Source: Streptococcus oralis subsp. dentisani
GTDB taxonomy: Bacteria; Bacillota; Bacilli; Lactobacillales; Streptococcaceae
Direction of reading: 5' to 3'
NCBI RefSeq assembly: GCF_007475365.1
Contig: NZ_CP034442.1
Coordinates: 310,001 to 374,000, forward strand
DNA length: 64,000 nucleotides
Shown: positions 42,326-51,857 of the stretch, one piece after another
Layout: every line of letters begins with the position of its first letter
How positions within the stretch are numbered: position 1 is the first letter of the stretch
The notes under the pieces: generated by a model
Database searches by the model: none
What the model was told of the DNA's origin: nothing
What the model saw: only the letters and a program-made list of their open reading frames with translations
Position numbers and translations under genes: made by a program

Positions 42326-43174
42326 ATGAAGATTACAAACTATGAGATTTACAAATTGAGAAAAGCTGGGCTGACCAATCAACAAATTTTAACTGTTCTT
42401 GAATATGACGAGACTGTAGATCAGGAGCTCTTGCTAGGTGATATTGCAGAAATTTCAGGATGCCGTAATCCTGCGGTCTTTATGGAACGTTATTTCCAGA
42501 TAGATGATACACAGTTGGAGAAGGAGTTCCAAAAATTTCCATCCTTCTCGATTCTTGATGACTGTTTTCCTTGGGATCTGAGTGAAATTTATGATGCTCC
42601 AGTGCTCTTGTTTTATAAAGGAAATCTGGACTTGTTGAAGTTTCCAAAGGTTGCTGTTGTAGGGAGTCGTTCATGTTCTAGTCAGGGGGCAAAGTCGGTT
42701 CAGAAAGTCATTCAAGGTTTGGAAAACGAGTTAATCGTGGTCAGTGGTTTAGCTAAAGGGATTGATACGGCTGCCCATATGGCTGCACTTCAGAATGGAG
42801 GAAGAACAATTGCTGTCATTGGAACAGGGTTGGATGTTTTTTATCCCCGAGCCAATAAACGTTTGCAGGAACACATTGGCAATCACCATTTGGTACTTAG
42901 CGAGTACGGACCTGGTGAGGAACCCTTGAAATTTCACTTTCCAGCTCGTAATCGCATCATTGCTGGCCTTTGCCGTGGTGTGATTGTAGCAGAGGCAAGG
43001 ATGCGTTCTGGTAGTCTTATTACTTGTGAGCGAGCTATGGAGGAAGGGCGTGATGTCTTTGCCATTCCAGGAAACATTTTAGATGGCCATTCAGATGGCT
43101 GTCACCACCTGATCCAAGAGGGAGCAAAGCTTATTAGCAGTGGTCAAGATGTGCTGGCTGAGTTTGAATTTTAA
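42326..43174 (+). CDS. dprA: DNA-processing protein DprA (Smf)
   Basis: Late competence protein that loads RecA on incoming single-stranded DNA and helps switch off competence through ComE. 282 residues, the usual streptococcal length. Start ATG 42326 (MKITNYEIYKLRKAG) after CGGAG; a TTG two codons upstream overlaps the ribosome site. SAM-like N-terminal domain, then a Rossmann core with VAVVGSRSCSSQGAKS, GLAKGIDTAAHMAAL and the FPARNRIIAGLCRGVIVAEA motif. A SigX-type promoter precedes it. Confidence 0.97.
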   Translation: MKITNYEIYKLRKAGLTNQQILTVLEYDETVDQELLLGDIAEISGCRNPAVFMERYFQIDDTQLEKEFQKFPSFSILDDCFPWDLSEIYDAPVLLFYKGNLDLLKFPKVAVVGSRSCSSQGAKSVQKVIQGLENELIVVSGLAKGIDTAAHMAALQNGGRTIAVIGTGLDVFYPRANKRLQEHIGNHHLVLSEYGPGEEPLKFHFPARNRIIAGLCRGVIVAEARMRSGSLITCERAMEEGRDVFAIPGNILDGHSDGCHHLIQEGAKLISSGQDVLAEFEF

Positions 43175-43227
43175 GGAGAAATTTGTTCACTCAGATAAAC
43201 TTTTCTTCTATATATAGGAGTTAGGTC

Positions 43228-43256
43228 TTGACAGCTATAGAAAAATGGTTTACACT
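43228..43256 (+). promoter_or_regulatory. topA promoter
   Basis: TTGACA (43228-43233), 17-base spacer, TACACT (43251-43256), 36 bases before the topA start. Confidence 0.75.
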
Positions 43257-43291
43257 TTATAAAGTTTATTACTTTGAAAAGGTGTGATAGT

Positions 43292-45379
43292 GTGGCTACG
43301 GCAACAAAGAAGAAAAAATCAACAGTTAAAAAAAATCTAGTCATCGTGGAGTCGCCTGCTAAAGCGAAAACGATTGAGAAATATCTAGGCAGAAATTACA
43401 AAGTTTTAGCCAGTGTCGGGCATATCCGTGATTTGAAAAAATCCAGTATGTCAGTCGACATTGAAAATAACTATGAACCACAGTATATCAATATCCGAGG
43501 AAAAGGCCCTCTCATCAATGACTTAAAAAAAGAAGCTAAAAAGGCCAATAAAGTCTTTCTGGCGAGTGACCCGGACCGTGAAGGAGAAGCAATTTCCTGG
43601 CATTTGGCTCACATTCTCAACTTGGATGAGAATGATGACAACCGTGTAGTCTTTAATGAAATCACCAAAGACGCAGTAAAAAATGCCTTTAAAGAACCTC
43701 GTAAGATTGATATGGACTTGGTCGACGCCCAACAAGCTCGTCGAGTCTTAGACCGCTTGGTAGGGTATTCAATTTCGCCAATTTTGTGGAAAAAGGTCAA
43801 GAAGGGCTTATCAGCAGGGCGTGTGCAGTCAGTTGCCCTTAAGCTCATCATTGACCGTGAAAATGAAATCAATGCCTTCCAACCGGAAGAATACTGGACA
43901 ATTGATGGTGTTTTTAAGAAGGGAACCAAGCAATTTCAGGCTTCATTCTATGGTATGAATGGCAAAAAGATGAAATTGACCACCAACGAAGAGGTCAAAG
44001 AAGTCTTGTCCCATTTGACTAGTAAAGATTTCACAGTTGACCAGGTAGATAAGAAAGAACGCAAACGCAATGCGCCCCTACCTTATACGACTTCAACCAT
44101 GCAAATGGATGCGGCTAACAAAATTAATTTCCGTACTCGAAAGACCATGATGGTGGCTCAACAGCTCTATGAAGGGATCAATATCGGATCAGGCGTGCAA
44201 GGTTTGATTACCTATATGCGTACAGACTCGACTCGTATCAGTCCTGTGGCTCAGAACGAAGCGGCAAGCTACATTAACGACCGTTTTGGTAGCAAGTATT
44301 CCAAGCATGGTAGCAAGGTCAAGAATGCCTCAGGTGCTCAGGATGCCCACGAAGCCATTCGTCCATCTAGTGTCTTTAACACACCTGAAAGCATCGCTAA
44401 GTACTTGGACAAAGACCAGCTCAAACTTTATACCCTTATCTGGAACCGTTTTGTGGCAAGCCAGATGACAGGCGCTATCTTTGATACCATGGCTGTTAAG
44501 CTTTCTCAAAATGGAGTCCAATTCGCGGCAAATGGAAGCCAAGTTAAGTTTGATGGTTATCTTGCTATTTACAATGACTCTGACAAGAACAAGATGTTGC
44601 CAGATATGGCAGTAGGAGATGTGGTCAAGCAGGTCAATAGCAAGCCAGAGCAACATTTCACCCAACCACCTGCTCGCTATTCGGAAGCAACACTAATCAA
44701 GACTTTGGAGGAAAATGGGGTTGGACGCCCGTCAACCTATGCTCCGACCATTGAAACCATCCAAAAACGTTACTATGTTCGTTTGGCAGCCAAACGCTTT
44801 GAACCGACAGAACTGGGAGAAATTGTCAATAAACTTATTGTTGAATACTTCCCAGACATCGTCAATGTGACCTTCACAGCTGAGATGGAAGGGAAACTGG
44901 ATGATGTCGAAGTTGGTAAAGAGCAGTGGCAACGTGTCATTGATGCCTTTTACAAACCATTCTCTAAAGAAGTGGCCAAGGCTGAATCCGAAATGGAAAA
45001 AATCCAGATCAAGGATGAGCCAGCTGGATTTGACTGTGAAGTTTGTGGCAGTCCAATGGTAATTAAGCTCGGTCGTTTTGGTAAATTCTATGCTTGTAGT
45101 AATTTCCCAGACTGTCGTCACACACAAGCGATTGTCAAAGAGATTGGTGTCGAGTGTCCAAGCTGCCATCAAGGACAAATCATCGAACGCAAAACCAAGC
45201 GCAATCGTATCTTCTATGGTTGCAACCGTTACCCAGAATGCGAATTTACTTCCTGGGACAAACCAATTGGACGTGATTGTCCGAAATGCGGACACTTCCT
45301 TGTGGAGAAAAAAGTTCGTGGTGGTGGCAAGCAGGTTGTATGTAGTAATGGTGACTACGAAGAGGAGAAGATTAAATAA
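43292..45379 (+). CDS. topA: DNA topoisomerase I (TopA)
   Basis: Type IA topoisomerase that relaxes negative supercoils. 695 residues from GTG 43292 ([20 protein letters not shown]), placed 9 bases after AAAAGG; an ATG-like in-frame start six codons earlier overlaps the ribosome site. Toprim domain with [13 protein letters not shown] and DPDREGE; active-site tyrosine in [15 protein letters not shown]-terminal zinc modules: CEVCGSP...C..FPDC and CPSCHQG...C..YPEC are intact; the third, CPKCGHF...CSNGDYEE, lacks the fourth cysteine. Terminator at 45384. Confidence 0.97.
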   Translation: MATATKKKKSTVKKNLVIVESPAKAKTIEKYLGRNYKVLASVGHIRDLKKSSMSVDIENNYEPQYINIRGKGPLINDLKKEAKKANKVFLASDPDREGEAISWHLAHILNLDENDDNRVVFNEITKDAVKNAFKEPRKIDMDLVDAQQARRVLDRLVGYSISPILWKKVKKGLSAGRVQSVALKLIIDRENEINAFQPEEYWTIDGVFKKGTKQFQASFYGMNGKKMKLTTNEEVKEVLSHLTSKDFTVDQVDKKERKRNAPLPYTTSTMQMDAANKINFRTRKTMMVAQQLYEGINIGSGVQGLITYMRTDSTRISPVAQNEAASYINDRFGSKYSKHGSKVKNASGAQDAHEAIRPSSVFNTPESIAKYLDKDQLKLYTLIWNRFVASQMTGAIFDTMAVKLSQNGVQFAANGSQVKFDGYLAIYNDSDKNKMLPDMAVGDVVKQVNSKPEQHFTQPPARYSEATLIKTLEENGVGRPSTYAPTIETIQKRYYVRLAAKRFEPTELGEIVNKLIVEYFPDIVNVTFTAEMEGKLDDVEVGKEQWQRVIDAFYKPFSKEVAKAESEMEKIQIKDEPAGFDCEVCGSPMVIKLGRFGKFYACSNFPDCRHTQAIVKEIGVECPSCHQGQIIERKTKRNRIFYGCNRYPECEFTSWDKPIGRDCPKCGHFLVEKKVRGGGKQVVCSNGDYEEEKIK

Positions 45380-45383
45380 AATG

Positions 45384-45417
45384 AAGAGTCCTGAAAATGA
45401 ATTTCAGGCTCTTTTTA
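45384..45417 (+). terminator. Terminator after topA
   Basis: AAGAGTCCTGAAA pairs with ATTTCAGGCTCTT (one mismatch) around ATGA, followed by TTTTT. Confidence 0.8.
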
Positions 45418-45484
45418 GTTTAAGCTTGACAAATTTCCTCATTTTGTGGGAAACTAGTAGAAGATTATTTTATTAGGAGAAGAC

Positions 45485-45844
45485 ATGCGCTTTATTTATC
45501 TTAGTTTTGGTTTTATTTCTTTGGCTCTAGCTCTTGTAGGTGTTGTCCTGCCGCTCTTACCAACAACTCCCTTTCTTTTGCTGTCTATCGCTTGCTTTTC
45601 AAAATCTTCTAAGCGTTTTGAAGACTGGCTTTATCATACAAAGCTTTATCAGACTTATGTAGCGGACTTTCGGGAAACCAAGTCAATCGCGCGTGAACGA
45701 AAGAAAAAAATTATCGTATCTATCTATATCTTGATGGGGATTTCTATTTATTTTGCCCCTCTTTTGCCACTCAAAATCGGTCTGGGAGCCTTAACTGTCT
45801 TTATCACCTACTATCTCTTTAAAGTCATTCCTGACAAAGAATAG
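45485..45844 (+). CDS. DUF454 (YbaN) family membrane protein
   Basis: 119 residues with the family start MRFIYLSFGFISLALALVGV and PLLPTTPFLLLSIACFSKSS, then FEDWLYHTKLYQTY and two helices at the C-terminus. Inner-membrane protein of unknown function. ATG 45485 follows AGGAGAA. Monocistronic by spacing. Confidence 0.9.
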   Translation: MRFIYLSFGFISLALALVGVVLPLLPTTPFLLLSIACFSKSSKRFEDWLYHTKLYQTYVADFRETKSIARERKKKIIVSIYILMGISIYFAPLLPLKIGLGALTVFITYYLFKVIPDKE

Positions 45845-45937
45845 ATAAAAATAGTAGTTATTTACCTTGATAAAAATGAAAGCATATTTAAAATAATATG
45901 ATATAATAAATTCAAAGAAAACATCAAGGAGAATCAA

Positions 45938-46570
45938 ATGATTTACGAATTTTGCGCTGAAAATGTGACCTTGCTTGAAAAAGCGATGCAGGCTGGAGCT
46001 CATCGAATCGAACTTTGTGACAATCTAGCAGTTGGTGGGACAACACCAAGCTATGGAGTGACCAAGGCAGCGGTTGAACTGGCAGCTAACTATGATAGCA
46101 CCATTATGACCATGATTCGTCCCCGTGGTGGCGACTTTGTCTATACTGATCTTGAAATAGCAATTATGCTGGAAGACATTCGTTTGACTGCGCAGGCTGG
46201 AAGTCAAGGGGTTGTATTTGGGGCTTTAACTGCTGATAAAAAGTTGGATAAGGCTAATCTTGAGAAGCTGATTGCCGCATCTAAAGGAATGGAAATCGTC
46301 TTCCACATGGCCTTTGATGAATTAAGCGATGAAGACCAGTTGGAAGCCATTGACTGGCTAAGTCAAGCTGGTGTCACTCGTATCTTGACTCGTGCTGGAG
46401 TGTCTGGGGACTCGCTAGAGAAACGTTTCGCTCACTATCAAAGAATTTTGGAACATGCTAAAGGTAAGATTGAAATTCTACCAGGTGGGGGGATTGACCT
46501 TGACAACCGTCAAACCTTTATCGATCAACTGGGTGTGACACAACTTCATGGAACCAAGGTTGTCTTTTAA
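45938..46570 (+). CDS. cutC: Copper homeostasis protein CutC
   Basis: TIM-barrel protein of 210 residues; linked to copper tolerance in family members, but the mechanism is unsettled. Motifs EFCAENVTLLEKAMQAGAHR, IELCDNLAVGGTTPSYG and GGIDLDN are typical. ATG 45938 follows AAGGAG, with TATAAT about 37 bases upstream. Shorter than some homologues (about 240) but ends naturally. Confidence 0.94.
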   Translation: MIYEFCAENVTLLEKAMQAGAHRIELCDNLAVGGTTPSYGVTKAAVELAANYDSTIMTMIRPRGGDFVYTDLEIAIMLEDIRLTAQAGSQGVVFGALTADKKLDKANLEKLIAASKGMEIVFHMAFDELSDEDQLEAIDWLSQAGVTRILTRAGVSGDSLEKRFAHYQRILEHAKGKIEILPGGGIDLDNRQTFIDQLGVTQLHGTKVVF

Positions 46571-46577
46571 AAAATAG

Positions 46578-46613
46578 AAAGGAACTGCTAGCTTTGGGTA
46601 GCAGTTTTCACAT
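46578..46613 (+). promoter_or_regulatory. Ribosome site split from its start codon by a hairpin
   Basis: AAAGGA (46578-46583) is followed by an 8-bp perfect hairpin, AACTGCTA (46583-46590) and TAGCAGTT (46599-46606), and then 7 bases to the ATG at 46614. Unfolded, the spacing is about 30 bases; folded, the Shine-Dalgarno and start codon come to normal distance. It may also act as a weak terminator for cutC. Confidence 0.5.
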
Positions 46614-47270
46614 ATGTTTGAAATTTTTAAATCCTATCAGTTTAATAAAGAAAAAGCCCATGCCTATGGTTTTGTAGAAAATGAGGAAGTCTGGACTTAC
46701 AGTTGCCAGATTTTGCAGGGTGACTTTTTCATGACAGTCTCTATCACTACTGATGATGTGAGTTTTCAGGTCTTTGACCAGGAAACGGGCGACCTCTATC
46801 CTCAAGTACACATGGAAAGTATGCGGGGAAGTTTTGTCGGAAGTGTCCGTGATGCTTGTTTGGAAATTCTCTACCAGATTCGGAAGGCTTGTTTTGATGT
46901 GCAGGATTTTATCTGTCCTCAGACTAAGCGTATCATGGCTCAAGTTCAGGAAAAGTATGGTAATCAGTTGGAGTATCTGTGGGAAAAGTCGCCTGATACA
47001 GCTGTATTGCGCCATGAAGGCAATCAAAAGTGGTATGCTGTTTTAATGAGAATTCCTTGGGATAGGCTAGATAAGGGGAGAGAAGGGCTAGTGGAAGCAG
47101 TCAACCTCAAACATGACCAAGTAGCTACCTTGCTTTCGCAAAAGGGAATTTACCCAGCCTTTCATATGAACAAACGCTACTGGATTAGTCTGGCTCTTGA
47201 TGGTACTTTATCTGATGAAGAAGTTCTAGATTTGCTGGAAACTAGTTGGAATTTGACTTTGAAAAAGTAA
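46614..47270 (+). CDS. MmcQ/YjbR family protein
   Basis: 218 residues. The C-terminal half is a YjbR fold (CyaY-like) with KWYAVLMRIPWDRL, the VNLKHDQVATLLSQKGIYPAFHMNKRYW motif split over about 160-195, and a closing helix. The N-terminal half (MFEIFKSYQFNKEKAHAYGF) is a second alpha/beta domain often joined to YjbR in streptococci. Proposed DNA-binding, but function unknown. The start is separated from its ribosome site by a hairpin. Confidence 0.85.
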   Translation: MFEIFKSYQFNKEKAHAYGFVENEEVWTYSCQILQGDFFMTVSITTDDVSFQVFDQETGDLYPQVHMESMRGSFVGSVRDACLEILYQIRKACFDVQDFICPQTKRIMAQVQEKYGNQLEYLWEKSPDTAVLRHEGNQKWYAVLMRIPWDRLDKGREGLVEAVNLKHDQVATLLSQKGIYPAFHMNKRYWISLALDGTLSDEEVLDLLETSWNLTLKK

Positions 47271-47327
47271 GGAAATTCCTTTGTATTTTCAAATACTTTT
47301 AATTAACAAAATATTCTTTACTGAAGA

Positions 47328-47342
47328 AATTTTCAGAAAATA
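47328..47342 (+). promoter_or_regulatory. CodY box upstream of leuA
   Basis: AATTTTCAGAAAATA matches the CodY consensus at 14 of 15 positions and lies 12 bases upstream of the leu -35. Confidence 0.8.
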
Positions 47343-47354
47343 ATGGATTTTTTC

Positions 47355-47383
47355 TTGACAAGTGTTTTTGGCTATGCTAAAAT
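47355..47383 (+). promoter_or_regulatory. leu operon promoter
   Basis: TTGACA (47355-47360), 17-base spacer, TAAAAT (47378-47383). Confidence 0.85.
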
Positions 47384-47419
47384 ACTAAACAAGATATCAA
47401 ACGAAGGAGAAAGTCAAAC

Positions 47420-47473
47420 ATGAAAACAGCTAAGTTTAATCAATTTGCTTTGTTGTTGAGGTACTCGGGCTAG
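47420..47473 (+). CDS. Leucine leader peptide
   Basis: 17-codon ORF, MKTAKFNQFALLLRYSG, after AAGGAGAA. Three consecutive Leu codons (TTG x3, 47450-47458) sit 12 bases before the stop. It is placed between the leu promoter and the attenuator, as in leader-controlled amino acid operons, so its job is to sense charged tRNA-Leu. Confidence 0.85.
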   Translation: MKTAKFNQFALLLRYSG

Positions 47474-47555
47474 TGCAGAAGCATTAGTCCTGTTTGGCTT
47501 ACCAAGCGGGAGTAAATCAACATCTCGCTTGGGTTCCCGAGCGAGATGTTTTTTT
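47467..47555 (+). promoter_or_regulatory. Leucine attenuator
   Basis: Three RNA structures: hairpin 1, GGGCTAGTGC/GCATTAGTCC (47467-47490) overlapping the leader stop; an alternative antiterminator pairing CCAAGCG (47502-47508) with CGCTTGG (47526-47532); and a 12-bp terminator, CATCTCGCTTGGG/CCCGAGCGAGATG (47521-47548) with seven T. The antiterminator uses the left arm of the terminator, so the two exclude each other. Confidence 0.85.
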
Positions 47556-47584
47556 AAAACCACATTTGGAAAAGGGGAAATCTT

Positions 47585-49147
47585 ATGCGAACAGTTGAAT
47601 TTTTTGATACAAGTCTTCGTGATGGAGAACAAACTCCTGGTGTTAACTTCTCAATAAAGGAAAAAGTTTCCATTGCAAGGCAGCTGGAGAAATGGGGAAT
47701 TTCTGTAATTGAAGCTGGTTTTCCTGCTGCTAGTCCAGATTCATTTATAGCCGTTCAAAAAATTGCTAGAGCCATGAAAAAAACAGCAGTGACAGGATTA
47801 GCTCGTTCTGTAAAATCTGATATTGATGCTTGTTATGAGGCTCTTAAGGATGCCAAGTATCCACAAATTCATGTCTTTATCGCTACCAGTCCGATTCACC
47901 GCAAGTATAAGCTCAATAAGAGTAAGGAAGAGATTTTAGAAGCTATTAAGGAGCATGTTTCTTATGCACGTTCTAAGTTTGAGGTTGTCGAGTTCTCTCC
48001 TGAAGATGCGACTAGAACAGAGTTGGATTTCCTCTTACAAGTCGTTCAAACAGCGGTCGATGCAGGTGCATCTTATATCAATATCCCTGACACAGTTGGC
48101 TTTACGACTCCAGAAGAGTTTGCACGCATCTTTGATCACTTGACTGAAAATATTAAATCAGATCATAAAGTTGTCTTTGGTGTTCACTGTCACGATGATC
48201 TCGGTATGGCAACTGCAAATACTTTGACAGCAATTAAACACGGTGCTGGACGTGTCCAGGGAACTATTAATGGTATTGGTGAACGCGCAGGTAATGTTGC
48301 TCTTGAAGAAGTAGCTGTTGCTTTGAAGATTCGTGAGGATTTCTTCCAAGCAACTAGTGATATTGTTTTGGATGAAACAATGAATACGTCAGAAATGGTT
48401 TCTCGCTTCTCTGGTATTCCAGTTCCTAAAAACAAGGCTGTCGTTGGTGGCAATGCCTTCTCTCACGAATCTGGTATTCACCAAGATGGAGTCCTTAAAA
48501 ATCCTCTCACTTATGAGATCATCACTCCTGAATTGGTTGGTGTTAAGAGTAATAGTCTTCCGCTTGGAAAATTGTCTGGTCGCCATGCCTTTGTTGAAAA
48601 ACTAAGAGAACTGGCCCTAGATTTTACAGAAGAGGATATCAAACCACTCTTCGCTAAGTTCAAGGCACTAGCGGACAAGAAACAAGAAATCACAGATGCA
48701 GATATTCGAGCTCTGGTAGCTGGAACCATGGTTGAAAACCCAGAAGGCTTCCACTTTGATGATTTGCAACTTCAAACCCATGCAGATAATGACATTGAAG
48801 CGCTCGTTAGCCTAGCTAATATGGATGGTGAAAAAGTCGAGTTCAATGCAACAGGGCAAGGTTCCGTTGAAGCGATCTTTAACGCTATCGATAAGTTCTT
48901 TAACCAATCTGTCCGCTTGGTGTCCTACACTATTGACGCGGTAACGGATGGAATTGATGCTCAAGCTCGGGTCTTGGTTACTGTTGAAAACAGAGATACA
49001 GAAACCATCTTTAACGCAGCAGGTCTTGATTTCGATGTATTGAAGGCTTCGGCTATTGCTTATATCAATGCCAATACTTTTGTTCAAAAAGAGAATGCAG
49101 GTGAGATGGGGCGTAGCGTTTCCTACCGAGACATGCCTAGTGTGTAA
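47585..49147 (+). CDS. leuA: 2-isopropylmalate synthase (LeuA)
   Basis: First committed step of leucine synthesis: acetyl-CoA plus 2-oxoisovalerate. 520 residues. HMGL-like TIM barrel with FFDTSLRDGEQTPGVNF, metal ligands in GVHCHDDLGMA and the GGNAFSHESGIHQDG motif; the C-terminal regulatory domain (about 390-520) is present, so leucine feedback is expected. ATG 47585, 30 bases after the attenuator T run. Confidence 0.97.
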   Translation: MRTVEFFDTSLRDGEQTPGVNFSIKEKVSIARQLEKWGISVIEAGFPAASPDSFIAVQKIARAMKKTAVTGLARSVKSDIDACYEALKDAKYPQIHVFIATSPIHRKYKLNKSKEEILEAIKEHVSYARSKFEVVEFSPEDATRTELDFLLQVVQTAVDAGASYINIPDTVGFTTPEEFARIFDHLTENIKSDHKVVFGVHCHDDLGMATANTLTAIKHGAGRVQGTINGIGERAGNVALEEVAVALKIREDFFQATSDIVLDETMNTSEMVSRFSGIPVPKNKAVVGGNAFSHESGIHQDGVLKNPLTYEIITPELVGVKSNSLPLGKLSGRHAFVEKLRELALDFTEEDIKPLFAKFKALADKKQEITDADIRALVAGTMVENPEGFHFDDLQLQTHADNDIEALVSLANMDGEKVEFNATGQGSVEAIFNAIDKFFNQSVRLVSYTIDAVTDGIDAQARVLVTVENRDTETIFNAAGLDFDVLKASAIAYINANTFVQKENAGEMGRSVSYRDMPSV

Positions 49148-49158
49148 AGGAGAAGGCT

Positions 49159-50196
49159 ATGACAAAGAAAATAGTAGCACTAGCAGGGGATGGAATCGGT
49201 CCAGAAATCATGGAAGCTGGTTTAGCAGTTCTGGAAGCTCTAGCTTCAAAAACAGGTTTTGACTATGAGATAGACAGACGCCCCTTTGGAGGTGCAGGTA
49301 TTGATGCTGTGGGGCATCCCTTACCTGATGAAACCCTCAAGGCATGTAGAGAAGCAGATGCTATTCTCCTTGCGGCTATCGGTAGTCCTCAGTATGATGG
49401 GGCAGCGATTCGGCCTGAACAAAGCTTGCTGGCTCTTCGTAAGGAACTCAATCTCTATGCCAATATTCGACCTGTAAAGATTTTTGACAGTCTCAAGCAT
49501 TTATCACCACTTAAACCAGAACGAATTGCTGGTGTAGACTTTGTCGTGGTACGTGAGTTGACAGGTGGGATTTACTTTGGAGATCATATTCTTGAAGATC
49601 GAAAAGCGCGTGATATCAACGACTACAGCTATGAGGAAGTAGAGCGGATTATTCGTAAGGCCTTTGAAATCGCAAGAAGTCGGAGAAAAATCCTTACCAG
49701 CATCGATAAGCAAAATGTTCTAGCGACATCAAAACTCTGGCGGAGAGTAGCTGAGGAAGTCGCGCAAGATTTCCCAGATGTTACCTTGGAACACCAGTTG
49801 GTGGACTCAGCTGCCATGCTTATGATTACCAATCCTGCTAAGTTCGATGTCATCGTGACGGAGAATCTTTTCGGAGATATCTTATCTGATGAATCAAGCG
49901 TTCTATCAGGCACTCTGGGTGTTATGCCATCAGCCAGTCATTCTGAAAAGGGGCCAAGTCTTTATGAGCCCATTCACGGTTCGGCACCTGATATTGCAGG
50001 TCAAGGAATTGCCAATCCTATCTCCATGATTTTGTCAGTTGCCATGATGTTGAGAGATAGTTTCGGACGTTATGAGGATGCAGAGCGTATCGAGCGTGCT
50101 GTTGAAACTAGTTTAGCGGCTGGTGTTTTAACTAGAGATATTGGAGGACAGGCTTCGACCAAGGAAATGACAGAAGCCATCATTGAAAGATTATGA
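49159..50196 (+). CDS. leuB: 3-isopropylmalate dehydrogenase (LeuB)
   Basis: Oxidises and decarboxylates 3-isopropylmalate with NAD. 345 residues: GDGIGPEIMEAG at the N-terminus, catalytic RELTGGIYFGD tyrosine and ENLFGDILSDESS, then GSAPDIAGQGIANP. Codon bias and spacing place it in the leu operon; its stop overlaps the next gene (ATGA). Confidence 0.97.
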   Translation: MTKKIVALAGDGIGPEIMEAGLAVLEALASKTGFDYEIDRRPFGGAGIDAVGHPLPDETLKACREADAILLAAIGSPQYDGAAIRPEQSLLALRKELNLYANIRPVKIFDSLKHLSPLKPERIAGVDFVVVRELTGGIYFGDHILEDRKARDINDYSYEEVERIIRKAFEIARSRRKILTSIDKQNVLATSKLWRRVAEEVAQDFPDVTLEHQLVDSAAMLMITNPAKFDVIVTENLFGDILSDESSVLSGTLGVMPSASHSEKGPSLYEPIHGSAPDIAGQGIANPISMILSVAMMLRDSFGRYEDAERIERAVETSLAAGVLTRDIGGQASTKEMTEAIIERL

Positions 50197-50462
50197 AGAT
50201 AAATGAAGGAATCACGCTTGCCCTCTTGATTTGGAATTTACTGATTTTCTTGATTTATGGCATTGACAAATCCAAGGCAAGGAGAGGTGCTTGGCGCATC
50301 CCAGAGAAAATCTTACTCATTTTAGCCCTTACTTGTGGTGGTTTTGGTGCCTGGTTGGCAGGAATCACCTTTCACCACAAGACTAGAAAATGGTATTTTA
50401 AAACAGTTTGGTTTCTCGGGATGGTGACCACACTAGTGGCCTTATATTTTATTTGGAGGTAA
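50193..50462 (+). CDS. DUF1294 membrane protein inside the leu operon
   Basis: 89 residues with three membrane helices (about 5-24, 38-56 and 68-86). The KSKARRGAWRIPEKIL and GGFGAWLAGITFHHKT motifs are those of DUF1294. It overlaps leuB (ATGA) and ends 3 bases before leuC, so it is translated with the leucine genes. It has no known role in leucine synthesis. Confidence 0.9.
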   Translation: MKINEGITLALLIWNLLIFLIYGIDKSKARRGAWRIPEKILLILALTCGGFGAWLAGITFHHKTRKWYFKTVWFLGMVTTLVALYFIWR

Positions 50463-50465
50463 TGG

Positions 50466-51848
50466 ATGGCAGGAAAATCGATTTTTGATAAATTATGGGA
50501 CCGCCATGTCATCACAGGAGAAGAAGGGCAACCCCAACTCATGTACGTGGATCAGCACTATATTCATGAGGTGACCAGTCCCCAAGCTTTTCAAGGATTA
50601 CGAGATGCAGGTCGCAGATTGAGACGACCAGACTTGACATTTGGAACCTTTGATCATAATGTTCCGACTGTCAATATCTACGATATTCGAGATGTAATTT
50701 CTAAGGCCCAAATCGATAAGCTAGCTGAAAATGTTGAGGAGTTTGGGATTGAACATGCAGCTCATGGTTCTGAAAAGCAGGGAATCGTTCACATGGTAGG
50801 TCCAGAAACAGGACGGACGCAACCAGGAAAATTCATCGTCTGTGGAGACAGCCACACAGCTACTCACGGAGCTTTCGGAGCTATCGCTTTTGGGATTGGG
50901 ACCAGTGAAGTCGAGCATGTCTTTGCTACACAGACCCTCTGGCAGGTTAAACCCAAGAAAATGTTGGTAGAATTCACTGGTGTTCCTCAAAAAGGAGTTT
51001 ATTCTAAGGATTACATTTTAGCCTTGATTGCCAAGTATGGCGTTGCTTGTGGTGTAGGCTATGTGGTGGAATATCGTGGGCAAGCGATTGATGCTCTGAC
51101 CATGGAAGAGAGAATGACTATCTGCAATATGTCTATCGAGTTTGGCTCTAAAATGGGAATCATGAATCCGGATCAGACGACTTATGACTATCTCAAGGGA
51201 CGGGAATGCGTTCCCGAAGCTTTTGAGGAGGCTGTGGCGGATTGGAAAACCCTAGTCAGCGATGATGATGCTGTTTATGATAAGGTTATCCGGATGGATG
51301 TCTCAGACTTGGCTCCTATGGTGACCTGGGGAACCAATCCTGCTATGGGCGTCGACTTTGACAGTAGTTTTCCAGAAATTAAGGATATGAACGATGAACG
51401 AGCTTATCATTACATGAACTTGGAGCCTGGTCAAAAGCCAGCGGATATTGAGCTAGGCTATATTTTTATCGGGTCTTGTACCAATGCTCGGCTCAGTGAC
51501 TTGCAACTGGCTGCGCGATTTGTCAAAGGGAAGAAGATTGCTCCCAATCTAACAGCAATCGTAGTGCCAGGCTCTCGTCCTGTCAAACGAGCTGCGGAGA
51601 AGTTGGGCTTGGATAAAGTATTCTTAGACGCTGGCTTTGAGTGGCGAGACCCTGGTTGCTCAATGTGCCTAGGGATGAATCCTGACAAGGTCCCTGATGG
51701 GGTCCACTGTGCCTCAACCAGTAACCGCAACTTTGAAGACAGACAAGGATTTGGTGCTAAAACCCATCTCTGCAGTCCAGCCATGGCAGCGGCGGCAGCT
51801 ATTGCAGGGCGTTTCGTAGATGTTCGGCAAATGCCAGAGGCCCAGTAA
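50466..51848 (+). CDS. leuC: 3-isopropylmalate dehydratase large subunit (LeuC)
   Basis: Iron-sulfur dehydratase that isomerises 2- to 3-isopropylmalate with LeuD. 460 residues, aconitase fold. Cluster cysteines are in [11 protein letters not shown] and in [12 protein letters not shown]; the substrate motif [14 protein letters not shown] is present. It needs a [4Fe-4S] cluster, likely supplied by the SUF operon at 8.8-14 kb. Follows the DUF1294 gene by 3 bases, 9 bases before leuD. Confidence 0.97.
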   Translation: MAGKSIFDKLWDRHVITGEEGQPQLMYVDQHYIHEVTSPQAFQGLRDAGRRLRRPDLTFGTFDHNVPTVNIYDIRDVISKAQIDKLAENVEEFGIEHAAHGSEKQGIVHMVGPETGRTQPGKFIVCGDSHTATHGAFGAIAFGIGTSEVEHVFATQTLWQVKPKKMLVEFTGVPQKGVYSKDYILALIAKYGVACGVGYVVEYRGQAIDALTMEERMTICNMSIEFGSKMGIMNPDQTTYDYLKGRECVPEAFEEAVADWKTLVSDDDAVYDKVIRMDVSDLAPMVTWGTNPAMGVDFDSSFPEIKDMNDERAYHYMNLEPGQKPADIELGYIFIGSCTNARLSDLQLAARFVKGKKIAPNLTAIVVPGSRPVKRAAEKLGLDKVFLDAGFEWRDPGCSMCLGMNPDKVPDGVHCASTSNRNFEDRQGFGAKTHLCSPAMAAAAAIAGRFVDVRQMPEAQ

Positions 51849-51857
51849 GGAGAGGAT

